Shown: positions 1 through 9,358 of the stretch, one piece after another
How the letters are laid out: the number at the start of each line of letters is the position of its first letter
Position numbering within the stretch: position 1 is the first letter of the stretch
Assembly (NCBI GenBank): GCA_963840785.1
Contig: CAWJAF010000003.1
Coordinates: 124,001 to 188,000, forward strand
Origin: JALYOK01 sp963840785
GTDB taxonomy: Bacteria > Pseudomonadota > Gammaproteobacteria > Burkholderiales > JALYOK01
Reading direction: 5' to 3'
Length of the DNA: 64,000 nucleotides
Notes under the pieces: model-generated
Seen by the model: the letters and a program-made list of their open reading frames with translations, nothing else
What the model was told of the DNA's origin: nothing
Databases searched by the model: none
Position numbers and translations under genes: made by a program

Positions 1-2
1 TT

Positions 3-794
3 TCCCAGCGCGGTTATCACTTCCCATTGCGAATTTTGAGCAGCAAGGAAGCCCAAGCGTATCGTAATCACCTCGAAGAATTTGAACGTGCGCAGGGTGG
101 CCCGTTAAGCGGCGCATTACGCAACAAACCCCATTTGCTGTTCACTTGGATCGACGAGTTAGTTCGCCATCCCGCAATTTTAGATCGAGTTCAATCCATT
201 CTCGGACCGAATTTGCTGGTCTGGAGTTCGAGCTTTTTCACCAAAGAAGCCAACGATCCAGCCTATGTTTCGTGGCATCAGGATTCTACGTACTGGGGAT
301 TGTCCGCGCCAGATGTCGTTACGGCCTGGATTGGCTTCACCGACAGCAACGTAAGTAACGGCTGTATGCAGGTCATTCCCGGCACACACTTGAAGGATCA
401 ACTGCCGCACAAGGATACCTTTGCCGACAATAATCTCCTGACTCGCGGGCAAGAAGTCGCGGTTGATGTGAATCCGAATGACGCAGTCAATGTGATTTTA
501 CAGGCCGGAGAAATGTCGTTGCATCATGTGCGTTTGGTACACGGCTCGCCACCGAATACCTCCAACGATCGCCGTATTGGCTATGCCATTCGTTATGTGC
601 CGACCTATGTCTATCAAACTGCTGGAAATCGCGACAGCGCGATGTTAGTGCGCGGTATCGATACCTATAAGCATTTCGATCCCGAACCGCGGCCAAGGAT
701 CGACTTCGGCGCAGACGAGCGCGCCTTCCACACCGCAGTCAACGAAGAATCGATGCGCATTCTCTATCGCGGCACCGACAAAGCACCACAATAA
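3..794 (+). CDS. Phytanoyl-CoA dioxygenase (PhyH) family protein, 5' partial
   Basis: This is an Fe(II)/2-oxoglutarate-dependent oxygenase of the PhyH family, which hydroxylates small organic or acyl substrates; the substrate is not predictable here. The visible metal site is HQD in the segment VSWHQDSTYWGL, with a distal His in HHVRLVHGSPPN and a downstream arginine (SNDRRIGYAIRY) suited to 2-oxoglutarate. The frame is open to the first bases of the window (SQRGYHFPLRILS just before the first TTG), so the true start lies upstream and the TTG at 27 is not the start. The stop lies 18 bp before dctP. The gene may be co-transcribed with the TRAP transporter, which would suggest that the imported acid is its substrate or a relative of it. 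That link is inference. Confidence 0.85.
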   Translation, partial: SQRGYHFPLRILSSKEAQAYRNHLEEFERAQGGPLSGALRNKPHLLFTWIDELVRHPAILDRVQSILGPNLLVWSSSFFTKEANDPAYVSWHQDSTYWGLSAPDVVTAWIGFTDSNVSNGCMQVIPGTHLKDQLPHKDTFADNNLLTRGQEVAVDVNPNDAVNVILQAGEMSLHHVRLVHGSPPNTSNDRRIGYAIRYVPTYVYQTAGNRDSAMLVRGIDTYKHFDPEPRPRIDFGADERAFHTAVNEESMRILYRGTDKAPQ

Positions 795-812
795 ATCAAA
801 GGCTAGCCAACC

Positions 813-1836
813 ATGAAACGAACTAAATTTTTCGCGTTCTTGGTTGTGATGATTACGTTGGGAAACGCAGCAATTGCCGCCGAGCCCGCGCCAATCAAAA
901 TTAAAATGATGGCGTTGTGGCAAGCCGGCACGCTGCCATTCAAAGTCTTCGAGCAATTCGCGGCGGACGTCAAGACAAAATCCCAGGGACGCTTGATCAT
1001 CGAGCCGCTGCCGGCTGGTTCCGTCGTGGCGCCCGCCGAAGCACTCGACGCCGTTACCAGCGGCGTGCTCGATGCCGAATATGGTTGCGGAGGTTACGCT
1101 GCGGGTAAGGAACCGGCACTCGCGTTATTAACCGATCCACAAGGCGCGTTCGATTCCCCCGAACAAATGGCGCAATGGATGGAACAAGGCGGCGGCTTGC
1201 AGCTCGCGCGCGAGGCCTATCAGCGTTTCAAAATCCATTACATCGCTGGCACTTGGTATGGCAAAGAATCTCTGGTCAGCAAAAAGCCACTACGCAGCAT
1301 CGCTGATTTTAAAGGTCTGAAAATTCGCGCGCCGGTCGGCATCGGCCAAGATATTTTTAAGCGGCTCGGCGCCGCGCCCGTCAACATTCCCGGCAGCGAA
1401 GTCTATACATCGCTCGAGCATGGTGTCGTCGATGCGTCCGATTGGAGCACCCTGTCGATGAATCACGAACTCGGTTATCACAAACTGGCGAAATATCCCA
1501 CCTATCCCGGATTCCATTCAATGGGCATGGCGGAGATTGCGGTGAATATGAAAAAATGGAATACCTTGCCCGATGATCTAAAACTTTTATTGGAGGCGGC
1601 GGTAAACGAGTTCTCGCGTAAACTCGTCGCGCGCAGTCTCGCCGAGGACGAAAAAGTGGCGCGGCAAGCGAAGACCCTGGGCTTTGAACCGATTGCTTGG
1701 AGTGCTGAAGAGCGACGCAAATTTCGCAGTGTCGCGCAGCGAAGTTTGGAAGCAATACGCCGCGCGCAGTGCGATGGCGAAAAAAATTAATGATTCGCAG
1801 GTGGCGTTTCTCAAAAAAGCGGGGTTGCTTGACTAA
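813..1836 (+). CDS. dctP: TRAP transporter solute-binding protein DctP, frameshifted near the 3' end
   Basis: This is the periplasmic solute-binding subunit of a tripartite ATP-independent periplasmic transporter, which captures an organic acid for the DctQM membrane complex. A signal peptide is visible at residues 1-22, ending NAAIAA. The family arginine region is LKGLKIRAPVG-like (FKGLKIRAPVGIGQ). The frame as written stops at 1790 with an atypical tail. Moving into the next frame from about 1740 gives KQYAARSAMAKKINDSQVA and ends GLLD at 1834-1836, a standard DctP C-terminus. A single indel near 1735-1745 therefore breaks an otherwise intact gene. dctQ and dctM follow. It is either a sequence error or a very recent mutation. 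Confidence 0.85.
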
Positions 1837-1857
1837 AAGCCTCAAGATATTGTCCCT

Positions 1858-1935
1858 CTGTCGTTCCGGCGCAATGCGGGAATCCATTTGGCCTCTCAAA
1901 GTCAACATGGATTCCGCCTTCGCGGGAATGACCGA
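1858..1935. repeat. Dispersed palindromic repeat, copy 1, between dctP and dctQ
   Basis: The segment has two inverted arms: a left arm ending gcgggaatccat and a right arm reading atggattccgccttcgcggg. It ends with aatgacc. Related copies lie at 29621-29696 and 63541-63611. It sits inside the dctPQM operon, so it could form an RNA hairpin between the solute-binding and permease genes. Confidence 0.75.
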
Positions 1936-1957
1936 ATTAATATCTAATGCTGAATTG

Positions 1958-2441
1958 ATGTCCGAACAAAAACTACAACACCTAGTCAATGCAATCGGTG
2001 CGATCGCCGTGTAGCTTTTTTCTGATCGTCGTAGCGATGATCACCTACGAAGTCGTGTCCCGTTACTTCTTCAATGCGCCGACCATCTGGAGCCACGAAC
2101 TAAGTGTGATGCTGTGTGCGGCCGCATTTTTAATGGGTGGGCCCTATGTGCATCAACATCGCAGTCATATCGTTATCAGTGTCGCCGCCGAGCGATTTTC
2201 CCCTTCCTGGCGCAGCCGCGCGAATGTTCTCGTTTCGTTGTTGACCTTGATATTTTTCGTCGTACTCAGTATCGCGACCTTTCAGCAGGCCACGGATTCG
2301 ATGTCGTACATGGAGCAATCCGGCACAGCGTTAAATTGGCCAATTCCCGTGTTCGTCAAAACACTGTTCGCTATCGTCTGTGCAATCATGACGCTGCAAT
2401 CGCTGTTGCAGCTTGTCGCCGATTTCAAAACCCTCAAATAA
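1958..2441 (+). CDS. dctQ: TRAP transporter small permease DctQ, frameshifted near the 5' end
   Basis: This is the small four-helix membrane subunit of the TRAP transporter that links solute binding to DctM. The start ATG at 1958 gives MSEQKLQHLVNAIGAIAV, which runs into a stop at 2012-2014. The other frame continues at once with FFLIVVAMITYEVVSRYFFN, the typical DctQ signature in which a helix is followed by the R-Y-F-F-N motif. A one-base indel near 2010 is the simplest explanation. The ORF beginning at 1989 is therefore not a natural start. Four hydrophobic segments are visible. The stop is 3 bp before the dctM start. Confidence 0.82.
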
Positions 2442-2444
2442 CTG

Positions 2445-3755
2445 ATGGATATCGGAACCCTAACAGCGGTCATGTTCGGTTCCATGATCGTGCTGCTCCT
2501 GCTTGGCCTGCCGCTCGCGTTTGTCACCGGTCTGATCGCCGTGGTTTTTGCGTTGGGCTTGTTCGGCGAAGCCGGATTGCAACTAATTGCCAGCCGCATC
2601 TACAGTTTCATGAACGAGTATGTGTTGGTGTCGGTGCCGATGTTCATCATGATGGCCTCTCTGATGGAACGCTCCGGCGTCGCTAAAGATTTATTCGACG
2701 CCATGCGCGTATGGGCCGGAAAATTGCCGGGCGGATTAGCGATTCAAACCATGGTCGCCGCGACCATCATGGGCGCGATGACCGGCATCATCGGCGGCGA
2801 GATCGTGTTACTCGGCCTGATCGCGCTGCCGCAAATGTTGCGCTTGGGTTACGATCCCAAACTCGCCATCGGCACCATTTGCGCCGGCGGCTCGCTCGGC
2901 ACGATGATTCCTCCCTCCATCGTGTTGGTCATTTACGGGCTCACCGTCAACGTTCCCATCGGCGATCTATTTACCGCCAACATAATTCCCGGCTTGATCC
3001 TCTCGACGGTATACATGATTTATATTTTCATCCGCTGCCAACTCGATCCCAAGCTCGGCCCGCCCGCACCGGCGCACGAACGCGATGTTCCGCTCGCGCA
3101 AAAATTGCGCATGCTAAAGGGTTTATTGTTGCCGATGTTGGTGATGGCTTCGGTGTTGGGCACCATCTACACCGGCATCGCTTCCGTCACCGAAGCAGCG
3201 GGCATGGGCGTCGTCGGCACTTTGATCGCCTCGGCAATTCGCGGCGATTTGAAATGGAAAATCGTACGCGAATCGGCAGACCAAACCTTGCGCGCCTGCG
3301 GCATGTTGTTGTGGCTGTCGTTCGGCGCGACGGCGATGATTGGCGTTTATAACCTGGCCGGCGGCCCCGCATTCGTCAGCGCGCTGATGACGGGGCTCGA
3401 CGTCCCGCCCATCGCGATTATCTTGATTATGATGTTGATCCTAGTCGTGCTCGGCTGCATTATGGATTGGGTCGGCATCTGTCTTCTGACGATGCCGATA
3501 TTCGTTCCCATCGTGAAACAACTCGGCTACGATCCGGTTTGGTTCGGCGTGTTGTTTTGTTTGAACATGCAGATTTCCTATCTATCACCGCCGTTCGGAC
3601 CGGCGGCGTTTTATCTAAAAGGCGTCGCGCCGCCGGGCATCACGCTCAATCAAATCTTCGCGTCGCTGTGGCCGTTCATCTTGCTGCAAGCGGCCGTGTT
3701 GTTTTTGGTCCTGAGCTTTCCGCAAATCGCGCTCTGGCTACCGTCGCTGAATTAG
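2445..3755 (+). CDS. dctM: TRAP transporter large permease DctM
   Basis: This is the 12-helix permease subunit that carries out ion-coupled import of an organic acid delivered by DctP. The ORF is intact at 436 residues, which is the usual DctM length. Typical segments include a first helix rich in G/L/V, the GGSLGTMIPPSIVLVIYG region near residue 150, and a C-terminal NMQISYLSPPFGPAAFYLKG motif highly characteristic of DctM. It starts 3 bp after dctQ, so translation is probably coupled. It is the only undamaged gene of the three. Confidence 0.95.
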   Translation: MDIGTLTAVMFGSMIVLLLLGLPLAFVTGLIAVVFALGLFGEAGLQLIASRIYSFMNEYVLVSVPMFIMMASLMERSGVAKDLFDAMRVWAGKLPGGLAIQTMVAATIMGAMTGIIGGEIVLLGLIALPQMLRLGYDPKLAIGTICAGGSLGTMIPPSIVLVIYGLTVNVPIGDLFTANIIPGLILSTVYMIYIFIRCQLDPKLGPPAPAHERDVPLAQKLRMLKGLLLPMLVMASVLGTIYTGIASVTEAAGMGVVGTLIASAIRGDLKWKIVRESADQTLRACGMLLWLSFGATAMIGVYNLAGGPAFVSALMTGLDVPPIAIILIMMLILVVLGCIMDWVGICLLTMPIFVPIVKQLGYDPVWFGVLFCLNMQISYLSPPFGPAAFYLKGVAPPGITLNQIFASLWPFILLQAAVLFLVLSFPQIALWLPSLN

Positions 3756-3816
3756 TTGGCCTAACAAGCAAGAATGGTGCGCCATGCGGGCATGCATGCC
3801 TGGAACGGCAAGCTGG

Positions 3817-3830
3817 TGCGGCTCCTGGCG
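3817..3830. repeat. Partial copy of the ggctcctggc repeat downstream of dctM
   Basis: The 90 bp between the converging dctM and ybbP genes holds tgcggctcctggcg, which matches the right arm of the palindromic element at 8222-8270. The matching left arm is poorly preserved. Confidence 0.35.
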
Positions 3831-3845
3831 CGAGCATTTCGGCGG

Positions 3846-6342
3846 TTACGATAACGCGCGGATGACTTCTAAAGGTGGCCGATCGAGTATGCCGCGCATG
3901 CCGATCATGCCGGCGATGCTGACGCCGACCGTTCCGGCGACTATACCGAGCAAGATGATGGTCGGATTAAGGGTGAACGGCACTTTCAATACATAGCGAC
4001 TCAAGCCATAGCCCAGCCCGCACGCGCCTAACCCACCGAGCAAGCCTGCCGCGAAACCCAGCGCACTGAATTCCGCCAATTGCGCGATGACGAGGTGACG
4101 CCGGCTGGCGCCGACGGTGCGCATAATTGCATTTTCGAAAATGCGCTCGTCGAGCGTTGTGCTGATCGCCGAATACAATACGACCAGCCCGGCCAATACC
4201 GTGAACAAAAATACAAACTGCACCGCCTTGGAAACTTGCTCGGTCATCATGCGAAAACGCGTCATGATCGCCGCGACATCGATGACGGAAAGATTGGGAA
4301 ACGTGCGCACCAAATCGTTCAGAATTTTTTCTTGCTTCGTCGCAAGATAAAAACTGGTGACGAAACTCGTCGGCATCGCTTCAAGCAAACCGGGTGTGGC
4401 GATGACATAGAAATTCACTTTGAAGGAATCCCAATCGACTTTGCGAATATTGCTCACGCGCGCGCTAACGGGCGTGCCGGCGACGTTGAAGGTCAAGATA
4501 TCGCCGACTTGATATTGAGTTCCTTGGCGATCCATTCCTCTACGGAAAATTCCGGCAACTCGGCGGCGCGCTATTCCACCAACGCCCGGCGACGATGACA
4601 TTATCCGGGCGGCGGATCTTTGCGTAGGAAAGATTAAATTCGCGATCAACCAACCGCTTGGTTCGCACATCAGCGAAATTCGCACTGCGAATCGCGTTGC
4701 CGTTAATCGATTCCAAGCGTCCGCGCACCATCGGATAAAGCACAAAATCATCAAGTCCATGCTCCTGAACAAAGCGGTTGCACCTCCTCCTCTTGATTGG
4801 ACTGAATACCGACGATAAAACGATTCGGCGCATCCGGCGGCAATTTGTTGCGCCAGCCATCGAGTAAATCGCCTTGCACCAACGTTAAAACCAATAACGC
4901 CATAATGCCTAGACCCAGCGCGACGATTTGCACGACGCGTATTGAGCGCATGACGCTTGAGATTGGCTAGACCAAAGCGCCATGGGCCACGTGCCGTGTG
5001 ACCCAAACGTGCTGCGAGGGCGACCAATCCAAACGCGACTACCGTGAATACAACCACTCCGCCGAGAAAACCAAACAAGACATAGCTCGCGAGTTGCGCA
5101 TCACCTGCGCGCCAAAACAAAATCGCTGCGAATGCCGCCAAACCCGCGACATAGGTCGACGGCACTCACCGGTTCAATGGCCCCGAACTCGCGCCGGATC
5201 ACGCGCAATGTCGGCACACCGCGCAAGCGCACAACTGTCGGAAGCGTAAATCCGAACACCAGAATGAGCCCGATCGCCAAGCCTTGCAATCGCGGGCACA
5301 AAGCCCGGCAAATCGAGCGTGACGTCGGCGAAGTTATCCGAGTAGCTTGGCCAAACCAAATTGCGCCAGCCAACCGACTGCGATGCCAACCAAACTCGCA
5401 ACAAAGCCGAGCAACAATTGTTGCACCAAATACAGGCCAAGTAACCGCGATTGCGTCGCGCCAAGGCAACGCATGATCGCCGCTTGATCAAGTTGGCGTA
5501 CCGCAAAACGCCGCGCCGCTAGACGCGGCGGCGACGGCGGCAAGGATCGTCGCCATGAGCGAACAGAGACCAAGAAACCGCCCGGCTCGCTCCAACATGG
5601 TGCGCACTTCCGGCCGCGCATCGCGCACACCTTCGACGCGCTCGCCGGCAGCGAGGGTTGTTTCCGCCCAGCGGCGATAACTCGCGATGGCGTTCGGTTC
5701 GCCGGCTAACAGCAAGCGATAGGAAACGCGGCTCCCAACACCGAGTAACTCTGTAGCGGCGAGGTCGCGCTGATTAATCAATGCACGCGGCGCAACGTTC
5801 ATGAAATCCAGCGCGTTGTCCGATTCCTGCGCAATGGTGGCGTCGACGACGAAACCGCATCGCTCCAAGCTCCACTTCATCGCCAATGCTCACGCCGAGC
5901 AGATCGAGCAGACGCGGCGCGACCCACATCGTGCCGGATTTGGAATAGTAGAAGTTTCAATTTCTCCGTTCGCAACAGAGCGGTTGATTCTTATTTTGCC
6001 GCGCAGTGGATAACCCTCACTCACCGCTTTGACATTGACGAGCTGGGTCTTATCGCCGTCGACAAGCATGCTGGGAAACTGGATGTTGTCGGCATAGCGC
6101 AAGCCGTACACGGTTCCTTGCCGGTGAAAATCATCGAGAATCTTGTGATCGGCAATGACGACCAAATCCGCACCGAGCAATTGGTTGGCTTCGCGATCGA
6201 GCGTGCGCGCGACACGGTCGGAAAAAAAACTTACCGTCGTGACACCCGATACTGCAATTGCCAGCGCTGCAGCCAAGGATCGAAATTCACCGGCTCGCCA
6301 TTCGCGCCAAAGCATCAACAACGCGAGACGGACAATATTCAT
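3846..6342 (-). pseudogene. ybbP: YbbP-type ABC transporter permease (FtsX family), about ten frameshifts
   Basis: This is the membrane permease partner of YbbA, in the LolC/MacB-like FtsX family, with an expected length of about 830 residues. The ATG at 6342 overlaps the ybbA stop as ATGA. In-order segments can be read in shifting frames: the N-terminal helix and periplasmic domain (6342-5940), GTMWVAPRLLDLLGVSIGDE, VDATIAQESDNALDFMNVAP, a central FtsX core ending VGWLAQFGLAKLL, a second membrane region, and an intact C-terminal FtsX domain (GASRRHLVIAQLAEFSALGF to PPLEVIRALS). Breaks fall near 5937, 5848, 5515, 5340, 5290, 5165, 4955, 4785, 4590 and 4515. The protein stays well conserved between breaks and nonsense substitutions are few, which favours indel errors over an old pseudogene. 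As given, no functional product can be made. Confidence 0.8.
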
Positions 6343-7047
6343 GTCACGGAAACCCCATCGCGATCGCTGATCAATCGGCCCGCAGAAATTTCTAACCATC
6401 GATTGCAACGGCTCGCCGAGCGCAGCATCGTGGGTGACCAAAACAAGCGTCGTGCCGTGTTCGAGATTTGAGCAAAACAACAGTTCGATAATCGATGCGC
6501 CGGTGACGGTGTCAAGATTTCCGGTGGGTTCATCGGCGAACAGCAATTTCGGTTCACTCACAAACGCACGCGCGATGGCGACGCGTTGTTGCTCGCCGCC
6601 AGACAAAGTGCGTGGATAATGTTCCAAACGTGCGCCGAGGCCGACGCGTCTGAGCAGTGTATCGGCGCGCGATCGCAGTTTGCCTCACCCGCCAATTCTA
6701 GCGGCAACATGACATTTTCCAGCGCATTGAGCGCCGGTAACAGTTGAAACGATTGAAACACGAAGCCCAGATTTTTGCCGCGCAACATCGCGCGGCTGTC
6801 TTCATTCATTGGCGTCAAATCTTGTCCTTCAAGAATTACCCGGCCGCAAGTCGGCGTATCCAGCCCCGCCAGCAAACCAAGCAGCGTGGATTTGCCGGAA
6901 CCGGACGCGCCAATGATCGCCACCGCCTCGCCCGGCTTGACAGTAAAACTCACGTCGTGGAGGATGTCCAACGGTCCTTCATCGGTGTTGCACGCGTTTG
7001 CCTAATCGTTCAGCAACTAAAATCGGAGTTTCGTTGGTTCGATTCAT
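6339..7047 (-). pseudogene. ybbA: YbbA-type ABC transporter ATPase (LolD/MacB-like), three frameshifts
   Basis: This is the cytoplasmic ATP-binding subunit partnered with YbbP. The Walker A motif GASGSGKSTLLGLLAG, Q-loop GFVFQSFQLLPALNALENV, signature TLSGGEQQRVAIARAF, Walker B LLFADEPTGNLD and the switch LVTHD are all present, but in three frames. The start ATG at 7047 gives MNRTNETPILVAERLGKRV. Breaks lie near 6985, 6650 and 6412, and the natural stop is at 6339. Reconstructed length is about 236 residues, as expected. It is divergent from tesA, the same arrangement as E. coli ybbAP/tesA. Confidence 0.82.
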
Positions 7048-7061
7048 TTTTTATTCGATGA

Positions 7062-7642
7062 TGTGTATGCGTAGCGGCGACGGCCGCGCCGCAAACAACG
7101 TTATTGGTCCTCGGCGATAGCCTGTCGGCCGGCTATGGCCTTGCGCAGGATACCGGCTGGGTGTACTTTGCTGCAACAAAAGTTAAAGGCCAGAAGCCTA
7201 AATTATCGCGTGGTGAATGCCAGCATTAGTGGCGAAACCAGCGCCGGCGGCCGTGTTAGGCTCGCCGCCGCGCTGAAGCAACATCGCCCAACATCTTATC
7301 TTGCAACTCGGCGGCAACGACGGTTTGCGCGGATTACCGATTGCAGAATTTCGCGCCAATATGGATGCGATGATTAAGATGGGGCTTGGAGCGAAGGCTA
7401 AAGTGTTATTGGTCGGCATTCGGCTTCCTACTAATTATGGCAAAAACTATCGGGAAAAGTTCAAATCGGCCTTCGACGACTTAGCGCGCCGCAACCGGAT
7501 TTCGTTAGTTGATTCGTTGCTGGAGAAGGTGGAGGAAAGGCGCGACTTATTCCAATCGGATGGCATTCATCCAAATCAACCCGCTCAGCCAATTTTGTTG
7601 GACAATGTTTGGCCCAGCTTGGCGCCGCTATTGCGCAACTAA
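7062..7642 (+). pseudogene. tesA: TesA-like GDSL esterase/lysophospholipase, frameshifted
   Basis: This is a secreted SGNH hydrolase (arylesterase, thioesterase or lysophospholipase type). Block I with the catalytic Ser reads VLGDSLSAGYGLAQDTGWVY, block III is LQLGGNDGLRGLP, and block V with Asp and His is FQSDGIHPNQPAQP. These lie in different frames, with breaks near 7180 and 7290. The C-terminal 113-residue piece (7301-7642) is continuous. The start is unclear: an in-frame ATG for the mature part is missing and the signal peptide is poorly preserved, so a further indel near 7065 is possible. Its last 4 bp overlap the convergent Hpt-like gene. Confidence 0.8.
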
Positions 7643-8019
7643 GCGATTTCGCGAGGCGCCAAAAGGCCGGTTTTTTCTATCAATGCTGAACAAATAATGG
7701 CGACCGCATTGCCGATCTTCGCTAGCTTTTCAGCCGCGCCGGGTAGGGCTTGTTTCGACGACAGCTCACTGACTTCGTGACATAACTCAGCAACCCGCCT
7801 GGCGCCAAGGTTAGCGCTACTCGAACGCAGCGCATCCGCCGCACGAAATAGTTCGCGCAAATCGCCGTCGGCCAAGGCATCCGCCATCACCTGCACCAGT
7901 ACCGGCGCGCTGGCGACGTACATGCTGGCGATCACCAGAGACAATTCGTGATTACGCTGCGATTCCACGATTCGGATCGCGTCGGCTGTTTCAGAATCGT
8001 TACTTGGGCAGTCCATCAT
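7639..8019 (-). CDS. Hpt-domain-like protein lacking the phospho-accepting histidine
   Basis: The protein is a 126-residue all-helical protein. The core segment FRAADALRSSSANLGARRVA matches the Hpt signature in which canonical proteins read A-A-H-x-L-K-S-S-S-A-N-L-G-A. Here the histidine position is Asp62 (codon GAT), so it cannot serve as a histidine phosphotransfer site. It may act as a docking or inhibitory partner of response regulators, or be a decayed phosphotransferase. It lies about 2.4 kb from the chemosensory operon, on the same strand, with selD and mnmH in between. Two adjacent ATG codons (8019, 8016) are possible starts. Confidence 0.7.
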   Translation of the reverse strand: MMDCPSNDSETADAIRIVESQRNHELSLVIASMYVASAPVLVQVMADALADGDLRELFRAADALRSSSANLGARRVAELCHEVSELSSKQALPGAAEKLAKIGNAVAIICSALIEKTGLLAPREIA

Positions 8020-8285
8020 TTTAGTTCCAGCGGAAAATCAAAAGTTTGTAGCGCGTCGAATTATTTTTTTGAATTGTTTCGGCAACATCACGTCATTGCT
8101 CGATTCGATTGACGAATTATCAAATAGAACAAATTTTTGATGTGTAAACTTTTGTGAATTCGACCGGAATCTCAAGGTCGGCTGGAGAACCAATAGGGAA
8201 GCCCGTTGGCGGCAGTACCTCGCCAGAAGCCAATGGCCCGAGGCCACCCGGTATCCATGCGGCTCCTGGCGATACGACTTGATTG
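8020..8285. repeat. Intergenic region with palindromic repeat at 8222-8270
   Basis: The left arm gccagaagcc (8222-8231) and right arm ggctcctggc (8261-8270) are inverted repeats matching at 9 of 10 positions. The middle part reads caatggcccgaggccaccc and then a ggtatccat box. The same boxes recur at 41472-41517. The remaining bases are AT-rich and hold no convincing gene; the longer ORF across this region (8038-8613) is a shadow of selD. Confidence 0.65.
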
Positions 8286-9344
8286 CTATTTTACGATAAC
8301 TTGACTCGCGCCTGCGCGCATTGTCCCGATGCGAGACGCCACTGCAAAACCGGATGCATGGAAAATTGCCAATACTTCGTCCGCAACGGCCGGGGAACAG
8401 GCCACCAGCAAACCGCCGCTCGTTTGCGGATCCGCTAGAAGCTTGCGTTGCCAATCGGCCATGCCTTGCGGGAGTACGACTTGGTCGGCGTAAGCCAGCC
8501 AGTTTCGATCGGACGCGCCGGTGATGAATCCCTGTTGCGCCAATTCGTTGGCTAGGGGCAAAACCGGTAATTTGGCGTAGTCGACTTCGGCAGTAAGCGC
8601 CGAACCACGACAAATCTCAAGCAGGTGACCAAGCATTCCGAACCCAGTCACATCTGTTAGGGCGTGCACACCCTTCATGGTCGCAAGCTTAGTGCCCGGC
8701 GTGTTTAGCTGCGTGGTCGCTTGTATCATCGCTTGATAACCTTCATCCGACAAGCTGCCCTTCTTCAGCGCAGCGCTCAGAATGCCGACACCGATGGGCT
8801 TGCCGAGAATCAAGACGTCGCCATCTTTAGCGCGGTCATTGCGTTTGACTTGATCGGGATGAACTAAGCCCAGACCGACAAGACCATAAATTGGCTCCGG
8901 CGAATCTATCGAGTGGCCGCCGGCGATCGGAATGCCCGCTGCCTGACATACCGCATTGCCCCCGGCGATAATGCGCTGAATGGTTTCGACCGGCAATTTG
9001 TTAATCGGCATGCCGACAATGGCCAACGCCATAATCGGCGTGCCGCCCATCGCATAGATATCGGATAGTGCATTTGTCGCGGCGATGCGGCCGAAATCGA
9101 ACGGATCGTCGACGATCGGCATGAAAAAATCCGTTGTCGCAACGAGCGCTTGAGTGTCATTCAATTTATAAACGGCGGCATCGTCGGAATTTTCGGTGCC
9201 GACCAACAAATTGGGAAACATTTTGGTTGCCGGCGATTCCGCCAATATCGCGGACAACACACCGGGCGCAATTTTGCAGCCGCACCCACCGCCGTGAGAC
9301 AATTCGGTGAGACGGATAAATTCATGTATTTTCGGATCGTTCAT
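8286..9344 (-). CDS. selD: Selenide, water dikinase SelD
   Basis: SelD makes selenophosphate from selenide and ATP, the selenium donor for selenocysteine and 2-selenouridine. The protein has 352 residues, the usual length. The N-terminal catalytic loop reads SHGGGCGCKIAP with Cys codons (TGC) at both positions, so this is the Cys form and not a selenoprotein. Nucleotide- and metal-binding segments ENSDDAAVY, IAGGHSIDSPEPIYGLVGLG and LTDVTGFGMLGHLLE are present, and the C-terminal DPQTSGGLLVA motif is intact. The start ATG is only 14 bp from the start of divergent mnmH. No selA, selB or tRNA-Sec is seen in this window, so the visible use of selenophosphate is tRNA selenation. Confidence 0.96.
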   Translation of the reverse strand: MNDPKIHEFIRLTELSHGGGCGCKIAPGVLSAILAESPATKMFPNLLVGTENSDDAAVYKLNDTQALVATTDFFMPIVDDPFDFGRIAATNALSDIYAMGGTPIMALAIVGMPINKLPVETIQRIIAGGNAVCQAAGIPIAGGHSIDSPEPIYGLVGLGLVHPDQVKRNDRAKDGDVLILGKPIGVGILSAALKKGSLSDEGYQAMIQATTQLNTPGTKLATMKGVHALTDVTGFGMLGHLLEICRGSALTAEVDYAKLPVLPLANELAQQGFITGASDRNWLAYADQVVLPQGMADWQRKLLADPQTSGGLLVACSPAVADEVLAIFHASGFAVASRIGTMRAGASQVIVK

Positions 9345-9358
9345 TTAAGGCCTCTTTC

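Noticed and set aside
8038..8613. 191-codon minus ORF near selD
   Set aside because: It overlaps the real selD frame and the repeat region; residues look like a shadow frame.
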